A stretch of 64,000 bases of DNA from NCBI RefSeq assembly GCF_030547245.1, contig NZ_JAUOQT010000009.1:25374-89373 (forward strand), read 5' to 3'. Of this stretch, positions 52,124 through 61,214 are shown piece after piece. Source of the DNA: Oceanihabitans sp. 2_MG-2023. GTDB taxonomy: Bacteria > Bacteroidota > Bacteroidia > Flavobacteriales > Flavobacteriaceae. The notes beneath the pieces are model-generated. The model searched no databases. It was not told the origin of the DNA and saw nothing but the letters and a program-made list of their open reading frames with translations. Made by a program: the position numbers and the translations under genes. The stretch's first letter is position 1. Each line of letters begins with the position of its first letter.

Positions 52124-53518
52124 TTAGAATAAAGTTCTAGTTACCATAAATGCTGCAGCTCCGACTATGAAGCCAACAAAAGCTAACCAAGCGATCTTTT
52201 TTAGGTACCAGAAGAAATCTATTTTTTCCATTCCCATAGCAACAACTCCAGCTGCAGAACCTATAATCAACATACTTCCTCCTGTTCCAGCAGAATATGC
52301 AATAAAGTGCCAAAGCTCATTATCTATTGGTTCAGAGAACATTCCTAAACTTGCTGCAACTAGAGGTACATTATCAATAACTGCAGAACCTACTCCTAAT
52401 AACAATACGACTAAATCGGAAACTCCTCCATGATGCAACTCTGTACCAAGCATTGGCATAGTATCTTGTAAAGTGGTAGCAAAACCGAATAAAATCCCTA
52501 AAGATTCGAGTGCTGCAACAGCCATTAAAATTCCTAAAAAGAATAAAATACTTGGCATTTCTATTTTAGATAAGGAATGGTGAACTGGGCTATGGTGTGC
52601 ATGTGCATCGCTTTCTTCTGAATCATGGCTCGAAATACTAAATTTAGAACTACTATATATTTCTGCAAAAATAGCGACAACACCTAAAGCTAACATCATA
52701 CCTACATAAGGAGGTAAATGTGTTACTGTTTTAAAAATTGGAACAGAAACAATTCCTGCTAAACCAAGGTATAACATGGCTGCACTATACTTACTTTTTG
52801 GTTTATCCGTTTCTTCTTCTATTTGATCTAAATTCCCTTTAAAAGCTGGTAAAAAGGAAGCTATAAAGGTTGGAACTAACATACATAACAAGGATGGTAC
52901 AAATAAGTAGCCAATTAAGTGTCCTGTAGTTACTTTTTTACCAATCCAAAGCATTGTTGTTGTAACATCTCCAATTGGAGACCAAGCACCACCTGCATTT
53001 GCTGCAATAATAATTAGACCAGCATACCAAATACGAACTTCTCTATCTTTAACAATTTTTTGAAGTATCGATATTAAAACGATGGTTGCTGTTAAGTTAT
53101 CTATAATTGCTGAAAGGATAAATGCTAAGAAAGCAAAGATCCATAAAATTTTAGACTTCTTTTTTGTTTTAATAAAGCCTTTAATAGTAGAAAAACCATC
53201 AAAATAATCTATAATTTCAACGATAGTCATTGCTCCTAAAAGGAATACTAGAATTTCTGCTGTTTTACCTAAATGGTGTAGCAGCGTTTCTTCCATCATG
53301 TGCATTTTCTCTTCATGCCCAATTAAACCAAAATTGTCTAGTAGACTATGTTTTGCAGAATCAAACCACTGCGGAAAACTATCGATTCCTAATGCAATTA
53401 AAGCCCAACAAATAGCCATCATGACTAGAGCTGGTATAAGTTTATCTATTTTAATGCTATGCTCTAAAGTGATAGCTAAATAACCTAATACAAATACTAA
53501 AATAATTACTGTTTCCAT
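52124..53518 (-). CDS. nhaD: Sodium:proton antiporter NhaD
   Basis: NhaD exchanges sodium for protons and matters for salt tolerance in marine bacteria. The 464-residue product has about 12 membrane segments. IDNLTATIVLISILQKI near 135-151, IIIAANAGGAWSPIGDVTTTMLWIGK near 167-192 and VGSAVIDNVPLVAASLGMF near 375-393 are family motifs with buried acidic residues. A cytosolic His/Glu-rich loop (about 296-310) interrupts the middle. It lies between the amino acid dehydrogenase gene and exbB on the same strand. Confidence 0.93.
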   Translation of the reverse strand: METVIILVFVLGYLAITLEHSIKIDKLIPALVMMAICWALIALGIDSFPQWFDSAKHSLLDNFGLIGHEEKMHMMEETLLHHLGKTAEILVFLLGAMTIVEIIDYFDGFSTIKGFIKTKKKSKILWIFAFLAFILSAIIDNLTATIVLISILQKIVKDREVRIWYAGLIIIAANAGGAWSPIGDVTTTMLWIGKKVTTGHLIGYLFVPSLLCMLVPTFIASFLPAFKGNLDQIEEETDKPKSKYSAAMLYLGLAGIVSVPIFKTVTHLPPYVGMMLALGVVAIFAEIYSSSKFSISSHDSEESDAHAHHSPVHHSLSKIEMPSILFFLGILMAVAALESLGILFGFATTLQDTMPMLGTELHHGGVSDLVVLLLGVGSAVIDNVPLVAASLGMFSEPIDNELWHFIAYSAGTGGSMLIIGSAAGVVAMGMEKIDFFWYLKKIAWLAFVGFIVGAAAFMVTRTLF

Positions 53519-53526
53519 AAAATGTG

Positions 53527-54753
53527 TTAAATAAGTTGGCTTAATGCGATTTCGAATGCTGTTGCACTAATTCCTGTTTTCGATTGGTTTTTGTTATGTA
53601 CGTTTTGAATTGCTTTTTTTATAATTTCGGAAGTATCGTTAAAAATGGCTTCGTCTGTCATTTGCACTTTACGTTCCATAAAGTAAGCAAAGACTCTTGC
53701 CATACCACAGTTTGAAATAAAATCTGGTATTAAACTTACGCGATTATCGGTATGTTCCATAATAGAACCAAAAAAGATTTCTTTATCTGCAAATGGCACA
53801 TTGGCACCACATGAAATAACTTCTAATCCGGTGTCTATCATTTGATCGATTTGATCTTGTGTAATTAATCTAGATGCTGCACAAGGAGCAAATACATGTG
53901 TTTCTAGTGACCAAATTTTTTCATTCATTTCTTCAAAAGGAATCAAATTATCTGCTACTAATGTATTTCCATCTTTATTTAAAAATAGGTCTGTAATTTC
54001 TTCAAAAGAAAATCCTTCTTCATTAATTAAACCACCAACGCGATCTATAATACCAACAACTTTTGCTCCCATTTGTGAAAGGTAGAATGCTGCTGCAGAA
54101 CCTACATTACCAAAACCTTGAACTATTGCTTTTTTACCAACAACAGATCCTCCATAAATAGTATAATATTGTTTTACAGCTTCGGCAACACCAAAGCCTG
54201 TAATCATATCTGCAATTGTATATTTCCTTGAAACGTTAGGTGAGAAGTTAGGGTTTTCAATTACTTTTATTACCCCTTGACGTAATTGTCCTATTCTATT
54301 AATCTTATCTGCTTCGGTAGGTTTAAAGTGTCCATTAAAAACACCTTCTTGCGGGTGCCAAACACCACTTTCTTCGGTAATAGGAATTACTTCATGAATT
54401 TCGTCTACATTTAAATCTCCTCCCGTTCCATAATAACTTTTAAGTAAAGGTGAAACAGCACGATACCAGCGCTCTAAAACACCTTTCTTTCTTGGGTCTT
54501 TAGGGTCGAAGTTAATACCAGATTTTGCGCCTCCAATTGCTGGTCCAGAGACTGTAAATTTTACTTCCATGGTTTTAGCTAACGACAAAACCTCATTCAT
54601 ATCTAAACCTTTACGCATTCTGGTTCCGCCTCCAGCAGCTCCACCTCGTAATGAATTTATTACTGTCCACCCTTCGGCATCTGTTTCTGGGTCTTTCCAA
54701 TTAAATACAATTTCCGGTTCTTTATTTTCGTACTTACTAAGTAATTCTTTCAT
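53527..54753 (-). CDS. Glu/Leu/Phe/Val-type amino acid dehydrogenase
   Basis: A 408-residue NAD(P)-dependent oxidative deaminase of the ELFV family. GGAAGGGTRMRKGL near 34-47 and KFTVSGPAIGGAKSGINFDP near 65-84 hold the catalytic Lys; GTGGDLNVDEIHE near 111-123 holds the catalytic Asp; VQGFGNVGSAAAFYLSQMGAK near 215-235 is the Rossmann loop and HVFAPCAASRLI near 295 the substrate side. Leucine or glutamate could be the substrate; the sequence alone does not settle it. It lies 8 bases before nhaD; a TATATTTG -7 box is at 54779-54786. Confidence 0.9.
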   Translation of the reverse strand: MKELLSKYENKEPEIVFNWKDPETDAEGWTVINSLRGGAAGGGTRMRKGLDMNEVLSLAKTMEVKFTVSGPAIGGAKSGINFDPKDPRKKGVLERWYRAVSPLLKSYYGTGGDLNVDEIHEVIPITEESGVWHPQEGVFNGHFKPTEADKINRIGQLRQGVIKVIENPNFSPNVSRKYTIADMITGFGVAEAVKQYYTIYGGSVVGKKAIVQGFGNVGSAAAFYLSQMGAKVVGIIDRVGGLINEEGFSFEEITDLFLNKDGNTLVADNLIPFEEMNEKIWSLETHVFAPCAASRLITQDQIDQMIDTGLEVISCGANVPFADKEIFFGSIMEHTDNRVSLIPDFISNCGMARVFAYFMERKVQMTDEAIFNDTSEIIKKAIQNVHNKNQSKTGISATAFEIALSQLI

Positions 54754-54824
54754 TAATATAGTTAGTTAATTCTGTTAACAAATATAAAAAACTAAAAGTG
54801 CTTTATATTAAATTTATAATATTT

Positions 54825-55883
54825 TTAAGGAAGATAAATTTTCCCAGAACTATGATTTTGTTTTGCTCCTGTTACACTGCTTAAACAATTTACTTCTTCT
54901 CGTATTTTTAGCACTCCTAAAAAACCAAAAATTAAAGCTTCTTTAAACTCTATTATTTCTTTAGATGGTATAATAATATTTAACTCTTTATTAAATTTAA
55001 TCCTAGAAATTAAGTAATCATTATAAGCGCCTCCTCCAGTTACCAAAACGTTACTTCTAATATTAAAATTTCTTGCTATTTGGCTTGATGCATGTTCTGT
55101 AAAGGTTCGTAGTAGATCTTTTTCTTTTCTTTTAAATGCGTCTAGTCTAGGAAAAATTTCAGTTTCTACCCATTCAAGACCTAATGATTTTGGTGGCTTT
55201 TGCTTATAAAAAACTAAGTTTCGCAAATCATTACCTAACTGCATTAAATAAGTTCCAGACTTAGCTATTTTCCCTTTATCATCGTAAGGGAATCCTAACC
55301 TATTTGCATATTTATTTAGCACAATATTTACCGGGCAAATATCATAAGCAATTCGGTTTTCATTTTCTTGATATGAAACATTTGCAAATCCGCCTAAATT
55401 TAAGCAATAGTCATATTCTGAAAACAATAATTGATCTCCTATTGGGACCAATGGTGCACCTTGACCACCCAGAGCAACGTCTTGTACTCTAAAATCGCAA
55501 ACCACTTTATTATTTGTTAAAGTCGCTAATTCTTTTAAATTTCCTATTTGATAAGTTAAACCTTTTTCTGGTTTATGTAATGCAGTATGTCCATGCGAAC
55601 AAATAGCATCTATATTTTGAATATTATTTTCTTGAATAAAAGTATTAATTACTTGTGCTAAATGTGCAGTATACTTGCTATCGATTTGTTTTAAGGCTTC
55701 AGAAGATTGAGAAACTAACTCTTTAAGAATCTGCAGCCATGCTTGAGAATACCCAACAGTATTACAACATGTTATTTTAAATTTCCATGTTGTTTCATAA
55801 GTAAAAGTAACGCATGCTAAATCTATTCCGTCTAAGGATGTTCCAGACATTACACCTATAACTTTGTATTCATTCTTTGTCAT
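54825..55883 (-). CDS. anmK: Anhydro-N-acetylmuramic acid kinase
   Basis: AnmK phosphorylates and opens 1,6-anhydro-MurNAc in peptidoglycan recycling. VIGVMSGTSLDGIDLA near 8-23 is the N-terminal phosphate motif of the family; SHGHTALHKPEKGLTYQIGN near 103-122, NLGGFANVSYQE near 163-174 and VTGGGAYNDYLI near 273-284 follow. I start at the ATG at 55883 (352 residues); the frame is open 18 bases upstream. It is divergent from the acyl-CoA dehydrogenase gene. Confidence 0.95.
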   Translation of the reverse strand: MTKNEYKVIGVMSGTSLDGIDLACVTFTYETTWKFKITCCNTVGYSQAWLQILKELVSQSSEALKQIDSKYTAHLAQVINTFIQENNIQNIDAICSHGHTALHKPEKGLTYQIGNLKELATLTNNKVVCDFRVQDVALGGQGAPLVPIGDQLLFSEYDYCLNLGGFANVSYQENENRIAYDICPVNIVLNKYANRLGFPYDDKGKIAKSGTYLMQLGNDLRNLVFYKQKPPKSLGLEWVETEIFPRLDAFKRKEKDLLRTFTEHASSQIARNFNIRSNVLVTGGGAYNDYLISRIKFNKELNIIIPSKEIIEFKEALIFGFLGVLKIREEVNCLSSVTGAKQNHSSGKIYLP

Positions 55884-55907
55884 ATTGTGTAAAAATAGCA
55901 ATCTCTA

Positions 55908-55938
55908 TTGAAAATATGTTATTAAAGAGTTATATTTG
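55908..55938 (+). promoter_or_regulatory. Promoter of the acyl-CoA dehydrogenase gene
   Basis: TTG (55908-55910), 20 bases, TATATTTG (55931-55938), an exact consensus. The predicted start is about 30 bases before the ATG. Confidence 0.75.
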
Positions 55939-55975
55939 TACTCATTTTTTATCATAAAAACATTTAATTAGAATT

Positions 55976-57118
55976 ATGGATTTTAGCTTAACAGAAGAAC
56001 ATATCATGATTCGCGATGCAGCTCGCGATTTTGCACAAACCGAATTACTTCCGGGAGTTATTGAGCGTGACAATGCACAAACTTTTCCTCAAGAATTAGT
56101 AAGAAAAATGGGAGACCTTGGTTTTATGGGAATTATGGTAGACCCTAAATATGGAGGAAGTGGAATGGATGCAATCTCTTATGTATTAATTATGGAAGAA
56201 CTTTCTAAAGTTGATGCATCTGCCTCTGTAATGGTATCTGTAAATAATTCTTTGGTTTGTTATGGTTTAGAAGCTTATGCTAGTGAAGAACAAAAACAAA
56301 AATATTTAACAAAACTTGCTACTGGAGAACAAATTGGTGCATTTTGCCTAAGTGAACCAGAAGCTGGAAGCGATGCAACTTCGCAAAGAACAACAGCCAT
56401 TGACAAAGGAGATCATTATGTGATTAATGGAACAAAAAACTGGATAACAAACGGTGGAAGAGCAGAAGTTTACTTAGTAATTGCGCAAACAGATAAGCAT
56501 AAAGGCTCTCATGGTATTAATGCTTTTATAGTTGAAAAAGGGACTCCTGGTTTTGATATTGGACCTAAGGAAGATAAATTAGGAATAAGAGGAAGTGATA
56601 CACATACTTTACAATTTAATGATGTAAAAGTACCTAAAGAGAATAGAATTGGCGATGATGGTTCTGGATTTAGATTTGCAATGAAAACGCTATCTGGAGG
56701 AAGAATTGGTATAGCTGCTCAAGCATTAGGAATCGCTGCAGGAGCTTATGAATTGGCTTTAAAATACGCTAAAGAACGTAAAGCTTTTGGAACAGAAATT
56801 TGTAACCACCAAGCTATTGCTTTTAAATTAGCTGATATGTATACAGAAATTGAAGCTGCTCGTATGCTAGTAATGAAAGCCGCTTGGGATAAAGATCAAG
56901 GTAATAATTACGACATGTCTAGTGCAATGGCCAAGTTATACGCATCTAAAGTAGCAATGGAACACACTGTTGAAGCTGTACAAATTCATGGTGGAAATGG
57001 TTTTGTAAAAGAATACCATGTGGAGCGTTTAATGCGTGATGCAAAAATTACGCAGATTTATGAAGGTACATCAGAAATTCAAAAAATAGTAATTTCAAGA
57101 GGTTTAATTAAAGGATAG
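55976..57118 (+). CDS. Acyl-CoA dehydrogenase
   Basis: An FAD enzyme that oxidises acyl-CoA to 2-enoyl-CoA in beta-oxidation or branched-chain amino acid breakdown. The 380-residue short-chain form has the FAD motif FCLSEPEAGSDATSQRTTA near 122-140 and YVINGTKNWITNGG near 149-162. The catalytic base is likely Glu in IYEGTSEIQKIVISRGL near the end; RKAFGTEICNHQAIAFKLADM near 264-284 is typical. Which acyl group is used cannot be decided. It is monocistronic with a complete promoter and terminator. Confidence 0.95.
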   Translation: MDFSLTEEHIMIRDAARDFAQTELLPGVIERDNAQTFPQELVRKMGDLGFMGIMVDPKYGGSGMDAISYVLIMEELSKVDASASVMVSVNNSLVCYGLEAYASEEQKQKYLTKLATGEQIGAFCLSEPEAGSDATSQRTTAIDKGDHYVINGTKNWITNGGRAEVYLVIAQTDKHKGSHGINAFIVEKGTPGFDIGPKEDKLGIRGSDTHTLQFNDVKVPKENRIGDDGSGFRFAMKTLSGGRIGIAAQALGIAAGAYELALKYAKERKAFGTEICNHQAIAFKLADMYTEIEAARMLVMKAAWDKDQGNNYDMSSAMAKLYASKVAMEHTVEAVQIHGGNGFVKEYHVERLMRDAKITQIYEGTSEIQKIVISRGLIKG

Positions 57119-57141
57119 AATTACTTTTTTTAAATTGAAAT

Positions 57142-57181
57142 AACAAAAAAAGCGTAGCCCATTGGCTACGCTTTTTTTGTT
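57142..57181. terminator. Long perfect terminator of the acyl-CoA dehydrogenase gene
   Basis: An 18-bp perfect stem (AACAAAAAAAGCGTAGCC / GGCTACGCTTTTTTTGTT, loop CATT) with A and T runs on the two sides. Confidence 0.95.
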
Positions 57182-57451
57182 ATAAAAACAGAATATAATC
57201 CATTTATACAATAAACAACCCCATCTATACATTTACAAAAGATTATTCTTCAATGTTTCTATAATTTTAAATCGCTAATAATCATAATTTTAAAAATGTA
57301 AAAAAAATAAACAAAAAAATATGTCTATGTATATAATCTCTTAATTCTAATTTTTTAGATCATTTCATGCAGATTATTAAAGGCATATTATTCTTGTTAA
57401 CCTTTTACATAGATAAAACATTAAACAACTATTAATCAAATTTTAAAAACC
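57182..57451. other. AT-rich gap before the SUMF1-like cassette
   Basis: About 270 bases of AT-rich DNA. I see no reading frame, no exact -7 consensus and no hairpin of note. The promoter of the cassette must lie here, in a non-standard form, or further upstream. Confidence 0.6.
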
Positions 57452-58918
57452 ATGAAAAAAATTATTTTAATTATTACAGTACTATTTTCTTACTCCTTAA
57501 ATGCTAATAACATTAGGGTAAGCAACATTTCATTAGAAAACTTAAATGATATATCTAATTGGGTGAATGTAGAATTTGATCTCGCCTGGGATAATTCATG
57601 GAGAATAAGTTCCGGACCATCTAATTGGGATGCAGCTTGGGTTGTAATTAAATATAGAGTAAATAATGGAACTTGGACACACGCAATTATAAGTCAAGCA
57701 AACTCTACTCCTTCTACTGGTGCTACATTAGATGTAACTCCCGATGGGATTGGAGCACTTGTATATAGAGATGCAGATGGAAGTGGAAATGTAAATTTTC
57801 AAAATATGCAAATTCGTTGGAATTTTGGATCTACAGACACCAATGATATTATAGATATTCAAGTACATGCTATAGAAATGGTATATGTACCGGAAGGATC
57901 ATTTTATGTTGGAGGTACTACTGGAGATGAAGCAAATAAGTTTCATTCTGGTGGATTTTCTACAGCTTCCTCCTATAGAGTTACCTCAGAGAATAATTTA
58001 ACCATTGCAAATACTTCAGGTAATTTATATTATACAGCATCTAATGCTAGTGGTGGTGATCAAACTGGTGTATTATCTCTTTCATATCCTAAAGGATTTG
58101 GTGCTTTTTATTCTATGAAATATGAAGTATCAGAATCACAATGGGTTAGTTTTTTTAACAGTTTAACAGAAAATCAAAAAACAAATAGAGATGTTACAGA
58201 TGCTACACATAAAAATAGTGATGCGGTAGTAAGTAGAAACACCATTTCTTGGACTGGTGGAACCGCAAGTGCAACAACATCTGCACCAGATAGAGCTGTA
58301 AGTTTCTTAAGTGTTGCTGATATGAATGCATATATGGATTGGACTGGGTTGCGACCGCTTTCGGAGTTGGAATACGAAAAAGCTTGTAGAGGGCCTATAT
58401 TACCAAAACCAGGAGAGTTTGCTTGGGGAAGTGCTAACATAGCTTCTAACGATTATACTTTAGTAAACTCTGGTTTTTCTAGCGAACGTATTACAAACCC
58501 AGAAGTAAATACTGGAAATGCTTTGTATTCTATAACAAATGGAACTATCAACGGACCATTAAGAAACGGAATATTTGCATCAAGCGCTGTAAATAACAAT
58601 CGTGAAGAAACTGGTGGTAGTTATTATGGAATTATGGAACTTTCTGGAAATCTATATGAGCGATGTGTTACTGTTGGTACTGCACAAGGAAGAGCCTTTA
58701 CAGGAATTCATGGAAATGGAATTATTAGCTCTACAACAGGAAACGGTACGGTATCCAACTGGCCAAACAGTACAACTGGAGATGGTTATAGTTTTCGAGG
58801 AGGAAGCTGGTTAAATGGTGCTGATTTTATTAGAGTTTCAGATAGATTTGATGGTGCATCAATAATAGCTTCAGGGAACAATCGTCTTGGTTTTAGAGCA
58901 GCAAGAACAGCACCTTAA
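57452..58918 (+). CDS. Exported SUMF1 (formylglycine-generating-enzyme-like) fold protein
   Basis: A 488-residue protein with a Sec signal ending at LNANN. Residues about 22-140 form a beta-rich N-terminal domain (WVNVEFDLAWDNSW, VVIKYRVNNGTW). The SUMF1-type domain runs from about 145 to the end, with MVYVPEGSFYVGG near 146-158, MKYEVSESQWVSFFNSL near 213-229, LRPLSELEYEKACRGP near 300-315, ELSGNLYERCVTVG near 395-408 and SFRGGSWLNGADFIRVSD with LGFRAAR at the end. Proteins of this fold include true oxidases and structural forms such as GldJ. The second Cys of the FGE active-site pair is not evident, so a structural or binding role is likelier. It is 12 bases before the repeat gene. Confidence 0.85.
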   Translation: MKKIILIITVLFSYSLNANNIRVSNISLENLNDISNWVNVEFDLAWDNSWRISSGPSNWDAAWVVIKYRVNNGTWTHAIISQANSTPSTGATLDVTPDGIGALVYRDADGSGNVNFQNMQIRWNFGSTDTNDIIDIQVHAIEMVYVPEGSFYVGGTTGDEANKFHSGGFSTASSYRVTSENNLTIANTSGNLYYTASNASGGDQTGVLSLSYPKGFGAFYSMKYEVSESQWVSFFNSLTENQKTNRDVTDATHKNSDAVVSRNTISWTGGTASATTSAPDRAVSFLSVADMNAYMDWTGLRPLSELEYEKACRGPILPKPGEFAWGSANIASNDYTLVNSGFSSERITNPEVNTGNALYSITNGTINGPLRNGIFASSAVNNNREETGGSYYGIMELSGNLYERCVTVGTAQGRAFTGIHGNGIISSTTGNGTVSNWPNSTTGDGYSFRGGSWLNGADFIRVSDRFDGASIIASGNNRLGFRAARTAP

Positions 58919-58930
58919 TTTATAGAAAAG

Positions 58931-60334
58931 ATGAAAAAAAGATTTTTAATCTTATCTTTTATACTATTCCAATGCATTCCAATACTTGCACAATATCAAG
59001 GTGGAAACGGCGATGGTTATGATGATGAAATTGTTTCCTCTACTACACTAGAGGCCCTATCTCTTATCGTCTTATATCGTGGCGCATATGGAGATGGTTT
59101 TGATGATGCTGCTTTATTGAATACTACATTAGAGAATATTTCTCTAACTATTTTATATGAAGGCGGTAATGGAGATGGTTTTGATAATGATGATTTATTA
59201 AATACTACTTTAGAAAACATTTCATTAGCTGTTTTATATGATGGCGGAAATGGAGATGGTTTTGATAATGATGATTTACTAAACACCACTTTAGAAAATA
59301 TTTCACTAGCCGCTTTATATGAAGGTGGTAATGGAGATGGTTTTGATAATGATGACTTGCTAAATACCACTTTAGAGAATATTTCGCTAGCCGTTTTATA
59401 TGAAGGTGGTAATGGAGATGGTTTTGACAATGATGACTTACTAAATACGACATTAGAGAATATTTCACTAGCCATATTATACGAAGGTGGTAATGGAGAT
59501 GGTTTTGATGTAGATCAAACAACTGATTTTCTAGATCCTAATCAAATAGTAGATCTAAGAATGAATATTAAAGTAATATTACAAGGACCTATAATTAACC
59601 CAACGAATACTGGTTTGATGAACGATAACTTAAGGATTAGTGGATACATACCATTAACAAGTCCTTATCCAGATATGCGAGTTATTAATCCATCTGTTTT
59701 AAACAATGGAGGAACTTCTGGAACTGGATTAGCATCTAACGATATTGTAGACTGGGTTTGGATAGAAATACGAAGTGCTATTGATAATACATTTATTGTT
59801 GATGATAAATCTGCATTAGTACAACGTGATGGTGATGTGGTAGATATCAATGGATTGTCTAATATTTATTTAGAAGGGTTTACAGACTCTTACTATATAG
59901 TAGTAAAACATAGAAATCATTTAAGTGTGATGACGCAAAATCCAATTGCATTATCTACATCTAATACAAACATAAATTTTACAAATAATTCAATTGCTAC
60001 CTTTGGAAGTAATGCACAAACTACACTACTATCTGGACAGAAAGCACTTTGGGCTGGAAATGCAAATGGAGATGAAGTTATACAATATTCTGGAACCAAT
60101 CCAGATGCTCCAAACATATTATCAGAAGTGTTAAATAATCCTGGAAACATATTAAATTTTCCAACTTTTATAGTTACTGGTTATAAAGTACAAGATGTAG
60201 ATATGGATGGTAATACACAGTATACTGGAACAGAACCGGATACTCCTATATTATTACAAAATGTTTTATCACATCCTGAAAACGGGCTAAACTTTAGTAC
60301 GTATGAAATAAAAGAACAATTACCAGAAAATTAA
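58931..60334 (+). CDS. Exported repeat protein with six 27-residue GGNGDGF units
   Basis: A 467-residue secreted protein with a signal ending at ILAQ. Residues 22-183 are six tandem 27-residue units beginning Y-x-G-G-N-G-D-G-F-D and ending in LENISLAVL, with a partial seventh. The GxGDGFDxDD core is acidic and resembles calcium-binding DxDGD loops (inference). A beta-sandwich-like domain follows (VDLRMNIKVILQGP, DWVWIEIRSA, YYIVVKHRNHLSVMT), then two copies of a short module seen as GNANGDEVIQYSGTNPDAP and VDMDGNTQYTGTEPDTP near 370-450. No sorting domain is seen at its C-terminus. It is 12 bases after the SUMF1-like gene and 19 bases before the T9SS-sorted gene. Confidence 0.8.
   Translation: MKKRFLILSFILFQCIPILAQYQGGNGDGYDDEIVSSTTLEALSLIVLYRGAYGDGFDDAALLNTTLENISLTILYEGGNGDGFDNDDLLNTTLENISLAVLYDGGNGDGFDNDDLLNTTLENISLAALYEGGNGDGFDNDDLLNTTLENISLAVLYEGGNGDGFDNDDLLNTTLENISLAILYEGGNGDGFDVDQTTDFLDPNQIVDLRMNIKVILQGPIINPTNTGLMNDNLRISGYIPLTSPYPDMRVINPSVLNNGGTSGTGLASNDIVDWVWIEIRSAIDNTFIVDDKSALVQRDGDVVDINGLSNIYLEGFTDSYYIVVKHRNHLSVMTQNPIALSTSNTNINFTNNSIATFGSNAQTTLLSGQKALWAGNANGDEVIQYSGTNPDAPNILSEVLNNPGNILNFPTFIVTGYKVQDVDMDGNTQYTGTEPDTPILLQNVLSHPENGLNFSTYEIKEQLPEN
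58994..59479 (+). repeat. Six in-frame 81-bp tandem repeats
   Basis: Units of 81 bases encode the 27-residue repeats. Units 3 to 6 are almost identical in protein but differ at many third positions (for example Leu as TTA, CTA or TTG; Asp as GAT or GAC), so the protein repeats are conserved while the DNA has drifted. Confidence 0.95.
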
Positions 60335-60353
60335 ATTTTATAAAACAATAATC

Positions 60354-61163
60354 ATGAAAAAAAATATTTTATTACTATTTCTCTTTTACCTCTTTACATT
60401 ACAAACAAATGCACAAGATGGTTATACTTATACATTAATAGACAATGGAGCTTATAGTTATACTATTGCAGCTAGACCAAATGCTAGCGCATCTAATTTT
60501 GCAACTTTAGTACAAAGTTATGGCTTTACTATTATTTTAAGCGATGGAATTACAGCGAGTATATCCTCCTCTTTAGGAAGTGCAGCTAATGCAACTTTCT
60601 TTGACGGAAATAATGTTGCGCAACCAACCATTGACGGCTATTTAATTACAGAAACCTTAGGCAGTGTTATTGCATTACCAGCTCCAGTTAACGGAATAGA
60701 TTCTCCAATGGTTACCATTCAAGTCCATGGTACACCAACATCTGGATCTATTTATGTTTTAGCTAATAATTCTACATTGGCTACATCAGTAACTCCATTA
60801 AAAAGTTTTATGCAAGCTGATATGATTGATGATTCTATGTTTATTTTTACAAATGTAGTAGATCCTAATGCATCTGCTTTATCTGGAACAACTACTTATA
60901 ATTTTTCTACTCTAGATATAGAAGAAAAAGAATTAAGTACATTTTCTATGCTTCCTAACCCAGCTAGTAGTATAGTAAAAGTTGAAGTACCAGAAAATTT
61001 TAGTGATTTTCAAATAAAACTATTTGATAGTTTAGGAAAACAAATTCTAGTAAATGTATCGGAAGAAAACACTTTTGATGTTACAAGTTTATCCGCAGGA
61101 ATGTATATTGTTTCTATTACTTCTGAAGGAGAAAAAATTACAAGAAAATTAATTGTTAAATAA
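60354..61163 (+). CDS. T9SS type A sorting-domain protein
   Basis: A 269-residue exported protein with a signal ending at TNAQ. The N-terminal 170 residues form a beta-rich domain (YTLIDNGAYSYTIAARPN, MVTIQVHGTPTSGSIYVLANNSTLAT) with no family I recognise. The last 75 residues are a type A type IX sorting domain: FSMLPNPASSIVKVEVPE, then IKLFDSLGKQIL, then DVTSLSAGMYIVSI and KITRKLIVK. It should be exported by the T9SS and handled by the PorU/PorV pair encoded elsewhere in the window. It ends a three-gene cassette. Confidence 0.9.
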   Translation: MKKNILLLFLFYLFTLQTNAQDGYTYTLIDNGAYSYTIAARPNASASNFATLVQSYGFTIILSDGITASISSSLGSAANATFFDGNNVAQPTIDGYLITETLGSVIALPAPVNGIDSPMVTIQVHGTPTSGSIYVLANNSTLATSVTPLKSFMQADMIDDSMFIFTNVVDPNASALSGTTTYNFSTLDIEEKELSTFSMLPNPASSIVKVEVPENFSDFQIKLFDSLGKQILVNVSEENTFDVTSLSAGMYIVSITSEGEKITRKLIVK

Positions 61164-61182
61164 ACGTTTAAGCACTTTCTTT

Positions 61183-61214
61183 AAAAGCTTCAAAAATAAA
61201 TTTTTGAAGCTTTT
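61183..61214. terminator. Bidirectional terminator between the T9SS cassette and the helicase gene
   Basis: AAAAGCTTCAAAAA pairs with TTTTTGAAGCTTTT (14 bp, loop TAAA), with a T-run on the plus side. It serves the convergent ends of both genes. Confidence 0.88.

Noticed and set aside
59017..59475. Long open frame antisense to the tandem repeats.
   Set aside because: It exists because the repeat period is a multiple of three; the sense strand has a signal peptide, good spacing and a conserved order.
58994..59510. Regularly spaced repeats that could suggest a CRISPR array.
   Set aside because: The units are contiguous 81-bp in-frame coding repeats without unique spacers, and no cas gene is nearby.
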